Below the pieces are notes generated by a model. The model did not search any database, was not told where the DNA came from, and was given only the letters and a program-made list of their open reading frames with translations. This document shows, one piece after another, positions 52,482 to 63,274 of a stretch of 64,000 nt of DNA. The stretch is taken from the NCBI GenBank assembly GCA_030682135.1, contig JAUXQT010000030.1:18406-82405 (forward strand), read 5' to 3'. The DNA comes from Nitrospirota bacterium. GTDB taxonomy: Bacteria > Nitrospirota > Nitrospiria > Nitrospirales > Nitrospiraceae. Both the position numbers and the translations under genes were made by a program. The stretch's first letter is position 1; each line of letters opens with the position of its first letter.

Positions 52482-53495
52482 TTAAAATAAGGTTGTTTGT
52501 TCGATCCCAGGCCTGCGAAAGGTCGTGGGAGCCGTCTCGTCGCGCAATGCCGGAAAGCCCGCTTTGCGTTTGGCCACTGTAAACAATTGTTCGATCATCG
52601 CCCAATAGGGTCCTACGCCACGGTGGCGTTCAAAGAAGGCCCCCTCACTCGTTGCACCACCGCGCACCTCCCGAATTCGATTCATCATCTTGGTGATCCG
52701 ATCGGGAAATGCCGCAGCCATACGCTCCAGAAACACCGGCTCGACAGGACCTGACAAACGCAACAACGTCGCCATCGCCTCCACCGCCCCAGCTTGTTTC
52801 GCTCGGGCCAACAGATCAGGCACATCCTCATCGTTGAGACCAGGAATGAGCGGAGACAGCGAGATGCCTGCGGGAATACCGGCATTCGCCAAGGTTGCCA
52901 TCGCCTCAAAGCGTTTCCTGCTCGATGGTGCATGAGGTTCGACCTTGCGCGCGACTTCATCGTCGGAAAACGGGATGCTGAAATACACACGAACAGACGC
53001 CTCCTCATGCAACCGACGCAGCAGATCCAGATCACGCAGCACCAACACCCCTTTCGTAATGATCGCGACCGGATTCCGATACTCGGCACAGACGTCCAGA
53101 CAGGCCCGCGTCAACTCCAGCGACGCCTCCAAAGGCTGATAACAATCGGTGCTCCCCGAGAATAGGATCAATTCGCCCTTCCAGGACGGCTTCTCGAACG
53201 TCCGGCGGAGCAACGCTGCGGCCTCACGTTTGACAATAATCTTAGACTCGAAGTCTGTCCCGGCGCCGAACCCCCAATACTCATGTGTCGGTCTGGCGTA
53301 ACAATAGGCGCACGCATGAAAACAACCACGATAGGGATTGAGACTCCATCGGAACGGCAAATCAGGACTGTCGTTCCGGCTGAGAATGTCACGGGTCGCA
53401 TCCTCAAACATCTGCAGCGCGACATGGGGCGCAGGCTCCAAGAGATCCCGGTGTTGTGAGTCAAACGGATTAGGGGGGTTCATCACCGTGCGCAT
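52482..53495 (-). CDS. PA0069/Rv2578c-type radical SAM protein
   Basis: 337 residues. LNPYRGCFHACAYCYARPTH gives the radical SAM Cys set (spacing 3-2), with YWGFGAGTDFESKIIVK and SGSTDCYQPLEASLELTRAC, typical of the SPL-related family of unknown function. Full family length. Start at ATG 53495 or 53483. Probably co-transcribed with the rhodanese. Confidence 0.9.
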   Translation of the reverse strand: MRTVMNPPNPFDSQHRDLLEPAPHVALQMFEDATRDILSRNDSPDLPFRWSLNPYRGCFHACAYCYARPTHEYWGFGAGTDFESKIIVKREAAALLRRTFEKPSWKGELILFSGSTDCYQPLEASLELTRACLDVCAEYRNPVAIITKGVLVLRDLDLLRRLHEEASVRVYFSIPFSDDEVARKVEPHAPSSRKRFEAMATLANAGIPAGISLSPLIPGLNDEDVPDLLARAKQAGAVEAMATLLRLSGPVEPVFLERMAAAFPDRITKMMNRIREVRGGATSEGAFFERHRGVGPYWAMIEQLFTVAKRKAGFPALRDETAPTTFRRPGIEQTTLF

Positions 53496-53575
53496 CGGGA
53501 TATGGTCCTCGATCTGCCGACTCCTGTCAACGGAACGAACCATGCCAGCCTGGGCAACGATCACGCTCCGATTGA

Positions 53576-54916
<1,341 letters not shown>

Positions 54917-54979
54917 GGTAGAATCCAAACGTCCTGAGCGCGCATCATGATGAACGCTTACGCGTACAGAGTTTGAGTT

Positions 54980-55069
54980 GGAGGGGTGACGGAGCGGCCG
55001 AACGTGCCAGTCTTGAAAACTGGAGACCTCGCAAGGGGTCCGCGAGTTCAAATCTCGCCCCCTCCGCCA
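54980..55069 (+). tRNA. tRNA-Ser (anticodon TGA)
   Basis: Acceptor stem GGAGGGG pairs with CCCCTCC, discriminator G and encoded CCA at 55067-55069. Anticodon stem CCAGT/ACTGG with loop CTTGAAA gives anticodon TGA. A long variable arm (GACCTCGCAAGGGGTC) and T arm with GTTCAAATC complete a class II serine tRNA. Confidence 0.97.
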
Positions 55070-55989
55070 TATTTCCCAGTGTAATTCGAGGTATTGGGGC
55101 AAGAACTGTGGCTGAAATGCAGCTGCGGTCCGTGACAGTTCCAGAGCCCCGCATCTTTCCCTTCAACGACTGCGCCAAGACTTCCATCTATGTCACAATT
55201 CAAAGATGGACCACAGACAAATCTGAACGGCCCTTAGCCTTCATCGCAATCATCCTCCAGCGCGCCCGCGGTAGGTGATGTTCATTAACCGTCTGAGCTT
55301 GCCACCTGCAACTTGTTGCGCTGCTTCAATTTCTCGCACAGGTACGGGACAAGCTGACATTCTATTTGCGCCCACTTACACTCCATGGCCGGAATCAGAG
55401 AGCTACCTCGGACCGTCTGAACCTCTTGGAGCATGATACTGATGCACTAAATTTCGCCTGCCCTCCAAAGATCAAACATGGCCAAGCGACACTCACTTTC
55501 CGTTGAATTGCTCATTGAAATGTCAACCGTGAACAAATCAACCCGCCTCGTCAGGGCCGTTAAAAAGCAAAACCGTGAAAGCGCTAGGCCTGCTCACACT
55601 GCTCATTCAGCAGAGTGCGCGAGTGGTCGCGTATGTCCACAATCGCAATATCGATCAACCCCTACACCAGGTATCGTAGTCATGACAGTCAATAGACTCA
55701 TGGATGTGAGGCAACGAAGAATCCCCCTCTTATACTTCTGTCTATATGCCAGCAATGAGGAATGTCGTCTCCAACCGCCAGAGGAACCCTCTTATCGGAC
55801 TATCTGTCTGAGCAAGCCGCGTCTTGAGCACCACACTATATAGTGTCACCGGAATACCACTTAAAATCACACTCATGAGTTATCGACACCAGAGTCCGCT
55901 TCTCTCCGCCTATGCTGCAAGCAGGAACGCTACCTAGGCTCACCTGTCCCCCTTCGTTCGATTGACAGCTCACAACCAGATCCGTGAGA
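55070..55989. other. Long intergenic region downstream of tRNA-Ser, no gene recognised
   Basis: About 920 bases, AT-richer than the flanks. One frame (55478-55843, plus) could encode 121 residues but its sequence is low in conserved features and lacks a ribosome site. No duplicated tRNA 3' end or integrase was found, so an integrated element is not shown. Confidence 0.4.
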
Positions 55990-56949
55990 ATGGATCGTAT
56001 GGCTGGAACAATCATCATCGAGCGATTGGAGTTTCAAGGGCGTTGCGGCGTGACGCCGGAGGAGCGCCGACGGCCTCAGCCCTTGGCTGTGGACCTGGAG
56101 GTGGAATGCCAGACCGAGCCGGCTGCGGCTTCGGACGACATTCGCCAGGCGGTCGACTATGCGCAGGTGGCCGATCGGATCGTTGAGATTGCCGCGACGC
56201 AGGACTGCGCCCTGTTGGAAACGCTTTCGGAACGGCTCCTCACCATGCTCTTTGCCGAGTTTCCCGTCGAACGGGCGAAGATCTGGGTGAGAAAACTGGC
56301 CCCTCCGCTGGAGCATGTCACCGGTTCGGTCGGCGTGCAGCTTCAACGGTCGCGCCTGGCTCATCGGATTCAGGATGCGGGGCCCACTCCGGCCCGGTTT
56401 CTCACACAGCAACTCCACCGCTTACCGAAGGGCAAGGCGCTCGACGTCGCGGCCGGGTCCGGACGCAACTCGCTCTTTCTCGCCTCACAGGGTTTTCAGG
56501 TCGATGCGATGGACCGCGATGAGCAGGCCATGGCACAACTCGCAGCCACGGCCAAGCAGCGGAACCTCCCCAACCTCACGGTCCGCACGGTGGACCTTGA
56601 GCGAGCGACGGGTGAACGGCCCGAGTTTCCAAAACAGACCTACGACGTCATCCTCGTCTTCTTCTATCTCCATCGCGCGTTGTTTCCCGCGCTCCTCGAA
56701 TCGCTGAAACCCAACGGGGTCTTGATCTATGAAACCTTCACCATTGACAACTATTTGCGCCATCGCCATCCCCGCCGCTGGGAGTTTTGCCTGGCCCATA
56801 ACGAATTGCTCCGGCTCACGTCCAATCTCCGCCTCTTGTCGTACGACGAAGGCGAGCATGACGGCGTCCATGGACCGGATGCGGTCTATACCGCGCAGCT
56901 CGTCGCCCAACAAGCGGGCCCCAGCAGCCTCCCGCACGAGCCGGCATGA
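55990..56949 (+). CDS. folB: Fusion of dihydroneopterin aldolase (FolB) and a SAM methyltransferase
   Basis: About 319 residues. Residues 8-120 are FolB: IIIERLEFQGRCGVTPEERR, PLAVDLEVECQ, VDYAQVADRI, LLETLSERL and AKIWVRKLAPP, with the Glu (VTPEE) and Lys of the active site. Residues 135-300 are a methyltransferase: PKGKALDVAAGSGRNSLFLA, VDAMDRDEQAMAQL, YDVILVFFYLHRALFP, of the TehB/UbiE-like type. Makes 6-hydroxymethyldihydropterin in folate synthesis; the methyltransferase target is unknown. Overlaps the PHP gene by four bases. Start at 55990, 55984 (GTG) or 55999. Confidence 0.85.
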   Translation: MDRMAGTIIIERLEFQGRCGVTPEERRRPQPLAVDLEVECQTEPAAASDDIRQAVDYAQVADRIVEIAATQDCALLETLSERLLTMLFAEFPVERAKIWVRKLAPPLEHVTGSVGVQLQRSRLAHRIQDAGPTPARFLTQQLHRLPKGKALDVAAGSGRNSLFLASQGFQVDAMDRDEQAMAQLAATAKQRNLPNLTVRTVDLERATGERPEFPKQTYDVILVFFYLHRALFPALLESLKPNGVLIYETFTIDNYLRHRHPRRWEFCLAHNELLRLTSNLRLLSYDEGEHDGVHGPDAVYTAQLVAQQAGPSSLPHEPA

Positions 56950-57803
56950 GTCGCATTGACCTCCATCTCCATACAACCCACTCCGATGGCAGCCTCTCGC
57001 CGACTGACGTGCTCCGGCTCGCCCACAAGGCAGGCGTAACTGCGCTGGCCATTACGGACCACGACATTGTGACCGGCATTCCCGAAGCCATCGCCGCGGG
57101 GGCTGAGCTGGGCATTGAAATCATCCCCGGCGTAGAAATCAGTTCCCGTGTGGGCAACAGTGAGCTGCATATCCTGGGCTACTGCCTCCAGTGGCAAGAC
57201 CCAGAACTGAATCGACGCTTGGCTTTCTTGCGCGAGAGCCGGCATAGCCGCAACCCGCAGATCATCGAACGGCTGCGTGCCTTGGGGCTGGATGTGACCT
57301 ATGAAGAGGTGCGAGCGCTGGCCGGCACGGATGCGGTCGGCCGCCCCCATATCGCGCGGCTCTTAATGGACAAACACTACGTCACGTCGGCGAAAGACGC
57401 CTTCGATCGCTACCTGGCAGAGGGGCGCCCCGCCTATGTGGCGCGTGAGCTGCCTTCGCCTGCTGATGCCATCGCCTGGATCAGAGCGGCCGGCGGCGTC
57501 GCCGTGCTGGCCCACCCCACCTGGGCCAAGGTGTCGGGAGAAAGTCTGAACGCACTTCTGATCGCCTTGAAAGCCGAGGGCCTCGGTGGCATCGAAGTCC
57601 ACTATAGTAGCCACACAAAGCGACAGACGAGGGAATACCTCGACCTGGCCAAGCGGCTGGACTTGCTGATCACCGGTGGAAGCGATTTCCATGGCATCAC
57701 CAAACCGGATATCGAGGTCGGCACCGGAAAGGGTGGCTTAAAAGTATCCGAGAAGTTGCTCGATCCACTCAAAAAAGCCGCCATCTCTGCTCCTCACTCG
57801 TAA
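56946..57803 (+). CDS. rnm: PHP-domain phosphatase (3',5'-nucleoside bisphosphate phosphatase/RNase AM type)
   Basis: 285 residues. IDLHLHTTHSDGSLSP (HxH..H.D), LAITDHDIVTGIPEA, IPGVEISS, NSELHILGYC, VAVLAHPTW and GGSDFHGITKP are the metal-binding blocks of PHP phosphoesterases. Full length. Hydrolyses 3'-phosphates such as pAp or short RNA ends. The ATG overlaps the stop of the FolB fusion gene, so the two are coupled. Confidence 0.9.
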   Translation: MSRIDLHLHTTHSDGSLSPTDVLRLAHKAGVTALAITDHDIVTGIPEAIAAGAELGIEIIPGVEISSRVGNSELHILGYCLQWQDPELNRRLAFLRESRHSRNPQIIERLRALGLDVTYEEVRALAGTDAVGRPHIARLLMDKHYVTSAKDAFDRYLAEGRPAYVARELPSPADAIAWIRAAGGVAVLAHPTWAKVSGESLNALLIALKAEGLGGIEVHYSSHTKRQTREYLDLAKRLDLLITGGSDFHGITKPDIEVGTGKGGLKVSEKLLDPLKKAAISAPHS

Positions 57804-57870
57804 CTCGTATCTCGTATCTCGTCGTTCGCAGACAATTATGCTTTCAGGCTTGCGAGATACGCTTCACGAG
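57793..57870. repeat. Heptad repeat array (CTCGTAT type)
   Basis: Starts at the PHP stop codon. Units CTCGTAA, CTCGTAT, CTCGTAT, CTCGTCG; a partial inverted arm GCGAGATACG, CACGAG follows at 57851-57870. Confidence 0.55.
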
Positions 57871-57966
57871 CATCGAGCTCACCGCCGCGCATTTACCCCA
57901 ATTCGTTGACTCTCCCATCCCATCCGTTACACTTTGAGACGTTCACCGGCAGTCTCACAAATTTCT

Positions 57967-59364
57967 ATGTCGAAATCCTGGACTTGGATCGCTCCCTATA
58001 CCTTTGCCATCTTGGCCGTGCTCCTGGCCGGTCCCTTGCTGAGCAGCATGGCCGTGGCCCAATCCGCCACGGTTCCGTACCTGGCGCTCAGTGGTCCCCA
58101 CGTCATTCGATTGGGTGCTGACCTCCTCGCGCTGACCATCCTCTGGCTCCTTGCCCTTGCGGCGTCACAGCAGATCCCGGACAATGGCCGTGGCTCAAGC
58201 TTTCTCCGCAGCCTCGTCCTTCCACTCACGACCATGACCGCCATCCTCTTCGCAACTAAAGCCTTGAGAACGGTCGGACTGCCACTCGTTGAGCAGATCG
58301 GCTCTGCTCGATTCGCGTCGGGTTATGCCATCGGACTGGTCGGCTCAGGGCTCTGGCTCACAACGGCATGGCTCATGAACTATCCTTCGCTACGCAGAGC
58401 CTTCGATCCCCCTCTCCTGACCAGACGCCAAGGGGCACAGGCGCTTGCCGAAGAGGAGGAAGAAGAACAAGAGGCAGCGGAAGATTCGTCGGAATCGAAG
58501 AGCCACTCCGCCACGTCAACAATCATCACCTCCACCCCTGGCATGCTCGGGCGTTATAGGGTGTTGAAAGAACTGGGGCGTGGGGCAATGGGGCTGGTCT
58601 ACCTGGGGAAAGATCCCACAATCCAACGGTTCGTGGCCATCAAAACCATGCGGCTCGACCAGATCGACAACGACGACAAGCTACAAAACATCAAGGCACG
58701 GTTCTTCCGCGAGGCAGAATCGACCGGGCGCCTCTCTCACCCCAACATCGTAACGATCTATGACGCGGGAGAGGAACACGATCTGGGGTATATCGCGATG
58801 GAACTCATCGAGGGAACCCCCTTGAAACAATGGGCCCGGCAACCCAACTTGATGCCGCTCAACGAGGTCCTGCTGATTGTGGCCACCGCCGCGGACGCGC
58901 TGGACTATGCCCATCAGCAAGGCGTCGTCCATCGCGACATCAAGCCGGCCAACATCATGCTCACGAAAGATCGCATCGTGAAAGTCATGGATTTCGGCAT
59001 TGCCAAAATCGCCTCGAGCAGCAAGACGCAAACGAATATGGTGATGGGCACACCGACGTACATGTCCCCGGAACAAATATCCGGGAAAAAAGTGGACGGT
59101 CGGTCGGACATTTTCTCGCTCGGCGTCGTGTTGTTCGAACTCCTCACGGGTCAGCCGCCGTTCACCGCCGATAATTTGTCGGCCCTGCTGTTCAGCATCG
59201 CCCATCATCCGCATCCCGCCATTCACACCTTGCGGCCGGATCTTCCCCCGATGGTGCAGGAGATCGTGGATCGGGCATTACAGAAAGAATTGCCTCACCG
59301 GTATCGGCGTGCGGACGAATTCGCGCGCGAACTCCGTGCTTGCCTGCAGAGTCTCGCAGCCTAA
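57967..59364 (+). CDS. Membrane-associated Ser/Thr protein kinase
   Basis: 465 residues. Three or four hydrophobic helices within residues 8-130 (AVLLAGPLLSSMAVA, LLALTILWLLALAAS), an acidic Glu-rich linker at 155-175, then the kinase from about 195: LGRGAMGLVYLG, VAIKTM (Lys), HRDIKPANIM (catalytic Asp), MDFGIAK, GTPTYMSPEQISG. Cytoplasmic kinase domain behind an N-terminal membrane part, the reverse of most Hanks-type kinases. First gene of a kinase-phosphatase-FHA series. Start at ATG 57967; a TTG at 57934 is in frame. Confidence 0.9.
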   Translation: MSKSWTWIAPYTFAILAVLLAGPLLSSMAVAQSATVPYLALSGPHVIRLGADLLALTILWLLALAASQQIPDNGRGSSFLRSLVLPLTTMTAILFATKALRTVGLPLVEQIGSARFASGYAIGLVGSGLWLTTAWLMNYPSLRRAFDPPLLTRRQGAQALAEEEEEEQEAAEDSSESKSHSATSTIITSTPGMLGRYRVLKELGRGAMGLVYLGKDPTIQRFVAIKTMRLDQIDNDDKLQNIKARFFREAESTGRLSHPNIVTIYDAGEEHDLGYIAMELIEGTPLKQWARQPNLMPLNEVLLIVATAADALDYAHQQGVVHRDIKPANIMLTKDRIVKVMDFGIAKIASSSKTQTNMVMGTPTYMSPEQISGKKVDGRSDIFSLGVVLFELLTGQPPFTADNLSALLFSIAHHPHPAIHTLRPDLPPMVQEIVDRALQKELPHRYRRADEFARELRACLQSLAA

Positions 59365-59391
59365 GGGAGGTGTCGTCTGTCCTTCGAACGA

Positions 59392-60192
59392 GTGCATAGC
59401 GCCAAGTCCGATACCGGCCTCAAGCGCCCCCACAACGAAGACTGTTTTGTGGTCGACCCTGAGCTCGGACTCTATGTCGTCTGCGACGGCATGGGCGGCA
59501 GTAATGCCGGCGAGATTGCCAGTGCCCTCGCCAGCGAGACCATTCACGCACATCTGACCGCAGCAGCCAACAACCCACATCTTCCACTGATTGGCCCCTG
59601 CGATCCTGCGATGTCTGCCGCGGCCAATCGTCTCGCCAGCGCGATTCGAGCGGCCAACGAGGTCATCCATCGCGAGTCATGGCGCAGACCTGACTGTGAA
59701 GGCATGGGCACCACCGTAGTCGCAGCACGACTCTCGGAGGGGATGCTCGCCATCGCCCATGTCGGAGACAGCCGGCTCTACCTCATCAGAAACGCGGCCA
59801 TCCACGCCCTCACCACAGACCATTCCTGGGTCGCCGAACAAATGCTCAAAGGGGTCATGACAGAGGAAGAGGCGGAACGATCTCCCCGTAGAAATATCGT
59901 GACGAGAGCCCTCGGTGTCGACAGCCACGTCGAGGTTGAACTGACGGAGGTACCGGTGAAAAGTGGGGACCTGCTGTTGCTCTGTTCGGACGGACTCACC
60001 CGTGGAGTCCGCGCGAGCGACATTCTGCAAGTACTGAGCGGCTCAGAAGACCTCCCCACTCTGTCCGATCGCCTCATCGCCATGGCGAATGAGGCCGGCG
60101 GAGACGACAACACGACTGTGGTCGTCGTGGCCCTGCGGAACGCACTCCATACCGGACTATGGGAGCGGCTCAAACAACGGTTTGTCGCATGA
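59392..60192 (+). CDS. PP2C-type protein phosphatase
   Basis: 266 residues from GTG 59392. Motifs KRPHNEDCFVVD, VVCDGMGGSNAGEIAS, GMGTTVVAARL, IAHVGDSRLYLI, LCSDGLTRGV and GGDDNTTVVVV bind the two metals. A better ribosome site (GGGAGG at 59365-59370) sits 6 bases before a CTG at 59377 that would give the usual start LSFERVHSAKSD, so CTG may be the true start. The ribosome site overlaps the kinase stop, coupling the two. Confidence 0.92.
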   Translation: MHSAKSDTGLKRPHNEDCFVVDPELGLYVVCDGMGGSNAGEIASALASETIHAHLTAAANNPHLPLIGPCDPAMSAAANRLASAIRAANEVIHRESWRRPDCEGMGTTVVAARLSEGMLAIAHVGDSRLYLIRNAAIHALTTDHSWVAEQMLKGVMTEEEAERSPRRNIVTRALGVDSHVEVELTEVPVKSGDLLLLCSDGLTRGVRASDILQVLSGSEDLPTLSDRLIAMANEAGGDDNTTVVVVALRNALHTGLWERLKQRFVA

Positions 60193-60225
60193 TCCATCAG
60201 AGGGATCTTATACGGGAGGCACATC

Positions 60226-60942
60226 ATGCCGGAAGCGCTGACACAACCAGCCACATTACTGGTCAAACTTCACGGGAAAGGCTCACAGCAGATCGAGTTG
60301 ACCCATGAGACCGTGACGATCGGCCGGAAGGCCGACAATACCCTCGCTATCGATGACCCAGCCGTCTCGGGACACCATGCGCGGATCGTCAAGATTCAGG
60401 CTGTCTTTTTCCTCGAAGACTTACAGAGCACCAACGGCACGGCCATCAATGGACAATCGATCACGCGCCACCAACTCCATGACGCGGACGTGATTACCAT
60501 CGGCCAACACCGGCTCGTGTTCCAAGAACAGGCGGCAGCCGGCACGACGGCGACTTCCCCATCAGCCGATTTGGATCAAACCATTGCACTCACAAGATCG
60601 AACCGTACCGCCGAGGAACCGGCGCTCAGCGCCAAGATCCTGGTTGTGGACGGGAAGACCGATCGGTTGGAATACCCCCTCGGTAAACAGGTCGCTCTCA
60701 TCGGATCACAAGAAGGAGCGGCCATTCGGCTGACCGGCTGGTTTGCCCCAAAGTCCGCTGCACGAATCGCCCAACGAGGCCAGAGCTATGCCATTAGCCC
60801 TTCTCAAGGCACGAAGTCGCTGCTCGTCAACGGCACGAATGTCGTGGGACAACAGGTACTGAAGAATGGGGACCAGATCGACGTGGCGGGGGTGCAGCTG
60901 ACGTTCTACCTGCTCTCCGGATCCAAACAGGCCGCTCGCTAA
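60226..60942 (+). CDS. FHA-domain protein with two FHA-like halves
   Basis: 238 residues. First FHA at about 15-95: VTIGRKADNTLAIDDPAVSG, HHARIVKIQ, FLEDLQSTNGTAINGQSI. The second half (GKQVALIGSQEGAAIRLTGW, LLVNGTNVVGQQVLKNGDQI) looks like a diverged FHA. Reads phospho-Thr marks set by the kinase in the same series. AGGGATC-type region precedes the ATG. Confidence 0.87.
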   Translation: MPEALTQPATLLVKLHGKGSQQIELTHETVTIGRKADNTLAIDDPAVSGHHARIVKIQAVFFLEDLQSTNGTAINGQSITRHQLHDADVITIGQHRLVFQEQAAAGTTATSPSADLDQTIALTRSNRTAEEPALSAKILVVDGKTDRLEYPLGKQVALIGSQEGAAIRLTGWFAPKSAARIAQRGQSYAISPSQGTKSLLVNGTNVVGQQVLKNGDQIDVAGVQLTFYLLSGSKQAAR

Positions 60943-60953
60943 GACGCATACGG

Positions 60954-61574
60954 CTATTGAACGTAGAGCATGCCCTTCGGAAGGGTCTCGTAACATCGGT
61001 CCGACACGTCCGGGGCATTCGATTGGAGACATTGGAGAATCTGCCCGCCTCCGGGTACGACGTCGGGACAAAACTTTTTCACATCCTCTTCGCAAGCGGC
61101 CATCATCCGGCCTCGATCTTCCTTCCACTTCACAAACCGCTCACGCACCTGGCTTTGGCAGAGCGGAGACAGTTTTCTGGCCCGCTGCTCAAGACAACGG
61201 GTGCGTGCAGCACCGTCCGGAGAATCGGGGCACAATTCTTCGATCTCAGATTCGCACCGCAATTTTGCAACCTGCGCAGCACGAGGGTTGAACCGCGTCT
61301 CCGCTGGAACATCAACTGGTGTATCGGACGGCCGTTCTTCCCCTCGCCTCGGCCTGACAACCGCTGAGGAGGTCATCGGAGGAGCACCGGGAATGGTGAG
61401 ATCTAACTCAGGCGGCGCAGGCACAGGAGACGAAGGATGCGCAGCCGGCACTGCAGCAGAAGACAACTCTTCTTGTGACGGGAAATTCACCGCCACCGCC
61501 CCCCAGACGAGCCCGAGACCAAGCAACGTCATAGCCCCGGCCATGATCCCGCTTGAAGACTGCTGCTGTGCCAT
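60954..61574 (-). CDS. Exported or anchored Cys-rich repeat protein
   Basis: 206 residues. Hydrophobic segment at 9-30 (IMAGAMTLLGLGLVWGAVAV), a Pro-rich linker, then Cys-rich repeats of the GLG1 type: CESEIEELCPDSPDGAARTR, CLEQRARKLSPLCQ, CEEDVKKFCPDV, CLQSNAPDVSDRC. Usually periplasmic in bacteria; function unknown. Convergent with the FHA gene. Confidence 0.82.
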   Translation of the reverse strand: MAQQQSSSGIMAGAMTLLGLGLVWGAVAVNFPSQEELSSAAVPAAHPSSPVPAPPELDLTIPGAPPMTSSAVVRPRRGEERPSDTPVDVPAETRFNPRAAQVAKLRCESEIEELCPDSPDGAARTRCLEQRARKLSPLCQSQVRERFVKWKEDRGRMMAACEEDVKKFCPDVVPGGGQILQCLQSNAPDVSDRCYETLPKGMLYVQ

Positions 61575-61714
61575 GATTGCTCCCTATCTGACCGGTCTCA
61601 GCATAGGATAAGCCGTGAAAAAAATCGATGAAATGTCCTGTTTTTACGGACGAGGATTCGTAAGGGCGGTCGTGCTGGACAATATACTGGGCGAAGCAGA
61701 CAGGGAAACGACAG

Positions 61715-62749
61715 TCAGTTCTCTGGTGTCTCGACGATGTGATTTTCGAACCTGGTGCAGCCCTCGGCAAGGAGTCGGTTGGTGAGCATCTCTCCAGGCC
61801 ATTCGATCGGCAAATCGGCCGTGAAGACCCAGACATCGGGAGAGGTCCAAACAGGACCATGGTCTTCGGGCAACTCGGGGTCGAAGAGATCGGTCCAGAC
61901 CGGCATGTAGACACCGTTCCCGCATTGCGTATGGAGGTGCACGATCGTGCGGGCACGCACGAGGGGGTCCAGATCGCGCCAGACTGCTGCGGTCTCATCC
62001 GCCAAGCGATGGAGCCGCACGGCATTTTGCGCATCGAACATGGCGTAGGCGGCGTACACCGGCGCCTCAAGCATATCGGGTGCGAGCGCCAACTCGGGAC
62101 ATTGCTCTACGAGGCCTTCAAGGAGCGCCCGGCGATGCCGGTCTTCCAGCGCATCGGGCAGTCCAGAATCCGGCACCCCGATCAACTCAAAGAAGAGAAA
62201 CGCCGTACTCTCGACGGGCGGATAGAGCCGGGCCGCAATCGAGGTGGTCCGTTGCGAATCGGCGACTGAGCTCAAATGGTCGTTCAAGCCCTGGAGACTG
62301 AGCGGCTCTAACGTCGAATCGGTCAGGAGGCGCGACTCGACTCGCACCACGGTCCCGGCTGAGAGGCGGAGATGCCGGTGCAGCAAATCTGCCGTCGCGA
62401 CCGGGTCGATCTTGAGCTTGAGCGGATGGGTCAGGTTCGCCTGGAGAGGAAGCTCCAAGGCCGCCATGATGGCATAGGACAGTTTGTCGTCGGCTGGCCC
62501 ATCTATGAGCACAGAACAGGAAGCCTCTGCGAGGAGATCGAAAAGCCATTCCGCCATGTCCTCATCCAGCGCCGCCAATACGGTTAACAGATCGTACTCC
62601 CGTCCCTGCTCCAAGAAGGCCTGCAATGTATCGATCGCCGCATCGGTATCGCCATGGTCATGGCGCCGGGCATTGATCAAATGCACGAGATCTCGGGTGA
62701 GGGGGTCGGGACGAGACCAACTCAACATATCAACAGACTCCTTCAGCAC
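61715..62749 (-). CDS. Hypothetical protein, unrecognised
   Basis: 344 residues, acidic and helical, with one Cys in SCSVLIDGPAD and another in QCPELALAP. Segments such as LRLSAGTVVRVESRLLTD and VHLHTQCGNGVYMPVWTDLF give no family match that I know. No signal peptide or membrane helix. Lies next to the switch to GC-richer DNA. Confidence 0.6.
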   Translation of the reverse strand: MLKESVDMLSWSRPDPLTRDLVHLINARRHDHGDTDAAIDTLQAFLEQGREYDLLTVLAALDEDMAEWLFDLLAEASCSVLIDGPADDKLSYAIMAALELPLQANLTHPLKLKIDPVATADLLHRHLRLSAGTVVRVESRLLTDSTLEPLSLQGLNDHLSSVADSQRTTSIAARLYPPVESTAFLFFELIGVPDSGLPDALEDRHRRALLEGLVEQCPELALAPDMLEAPVYAAYAMFDAQNAVRLHRLADETAAVWRDLDPLVRARTIVHLHTQCGNGVYMPVWTDLFDPELPEDHGPVWTSPDVWVFTADLPIEWPGEMLTNRLLAEGCTRFENHIVETPEN

Positions 62750-62854
62750 AGTCGTGCATCACTGGCCCCATGTTGCCAAACTTTTCTTGTGGTAGCAAGC
62801 GCTCCAACAGTTTATTCCCATAGGGTTCTGCCCCTTGATACAACGACATCGGGC

Positions 62855-63274
62855 TCACGCGCCAATCACCTTGACCAGCACACGTTTCCGCCGCATGCCG
62901 TCGAACTCGCCGTAGAAGATCTGTTCCCACGGGCCGAAGTCGAGGCGGCCGGCGGTGACGGCGACCACCACCTCGCGGCCCATGAGCTGGCGTTTCATGT
63001 GGGCGTCGGCGTTGTCCTCGCCAGTCATGTTATGGCGGTAGCCGCGGACCGGCTCGTGCGGGGCGAGCTTCTCCAGCCAGACGTCGTAGTCGTGGTGGAG
63101 GCCGCTCTCGTCGTCGTTAATGTAGACGCTCGCCGTGATATGCATGGCGTTGACCAGGCAGAGGCCCTCGCGGATGCCGCTGTTCTGGAGGCACTGCTCC
63201 ACCACCGCCGTGATGTTGACGAACGCCCGGCGGGTGGGCACGTTCATCCAGACTTCTTTGCGGAAACTCTTCAT
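62855..63274 (-). CDS. yjbQ: YjbQ-family protein
   Basis: 139 residues from ATG 63274. [77 protein letters not shown] are the YjbQ/UPF0047 blocks, with the conserved metal His residues. Related to thiamin-phosphate synthase-like activity. Overlaps the nuclease stop by four bases (ATGA). GC-richer codon use than the genes to the left. Confidence 0.93.
   Translation of the reverse strand: MKSFRKEVWMNVPTRRAFVNITAVVEQCLQNSGIREGLCLVNAMHITASVYINDDESGLHHDYDVWLEKLAPHEPVRGYRHNMTGEDNADAHMKRQLMGREVVVAVTAGRLDFGPWEQIFYGEFDGMRRKRVLVKVIGA

Noticed and set aside
55478..55843. Possible 121-residue gene downstream of tRNA-Ser
   Set aside because: No ribosome site, odd composition, no recognisable family. Left as an unassigned intergenic region.
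54980..55989. tRNA-Ser as an attachment site for an integrated element
   Set aside because: No repeat of the tRNA 3' end was found in the following kilobase and no integrase gene is present.
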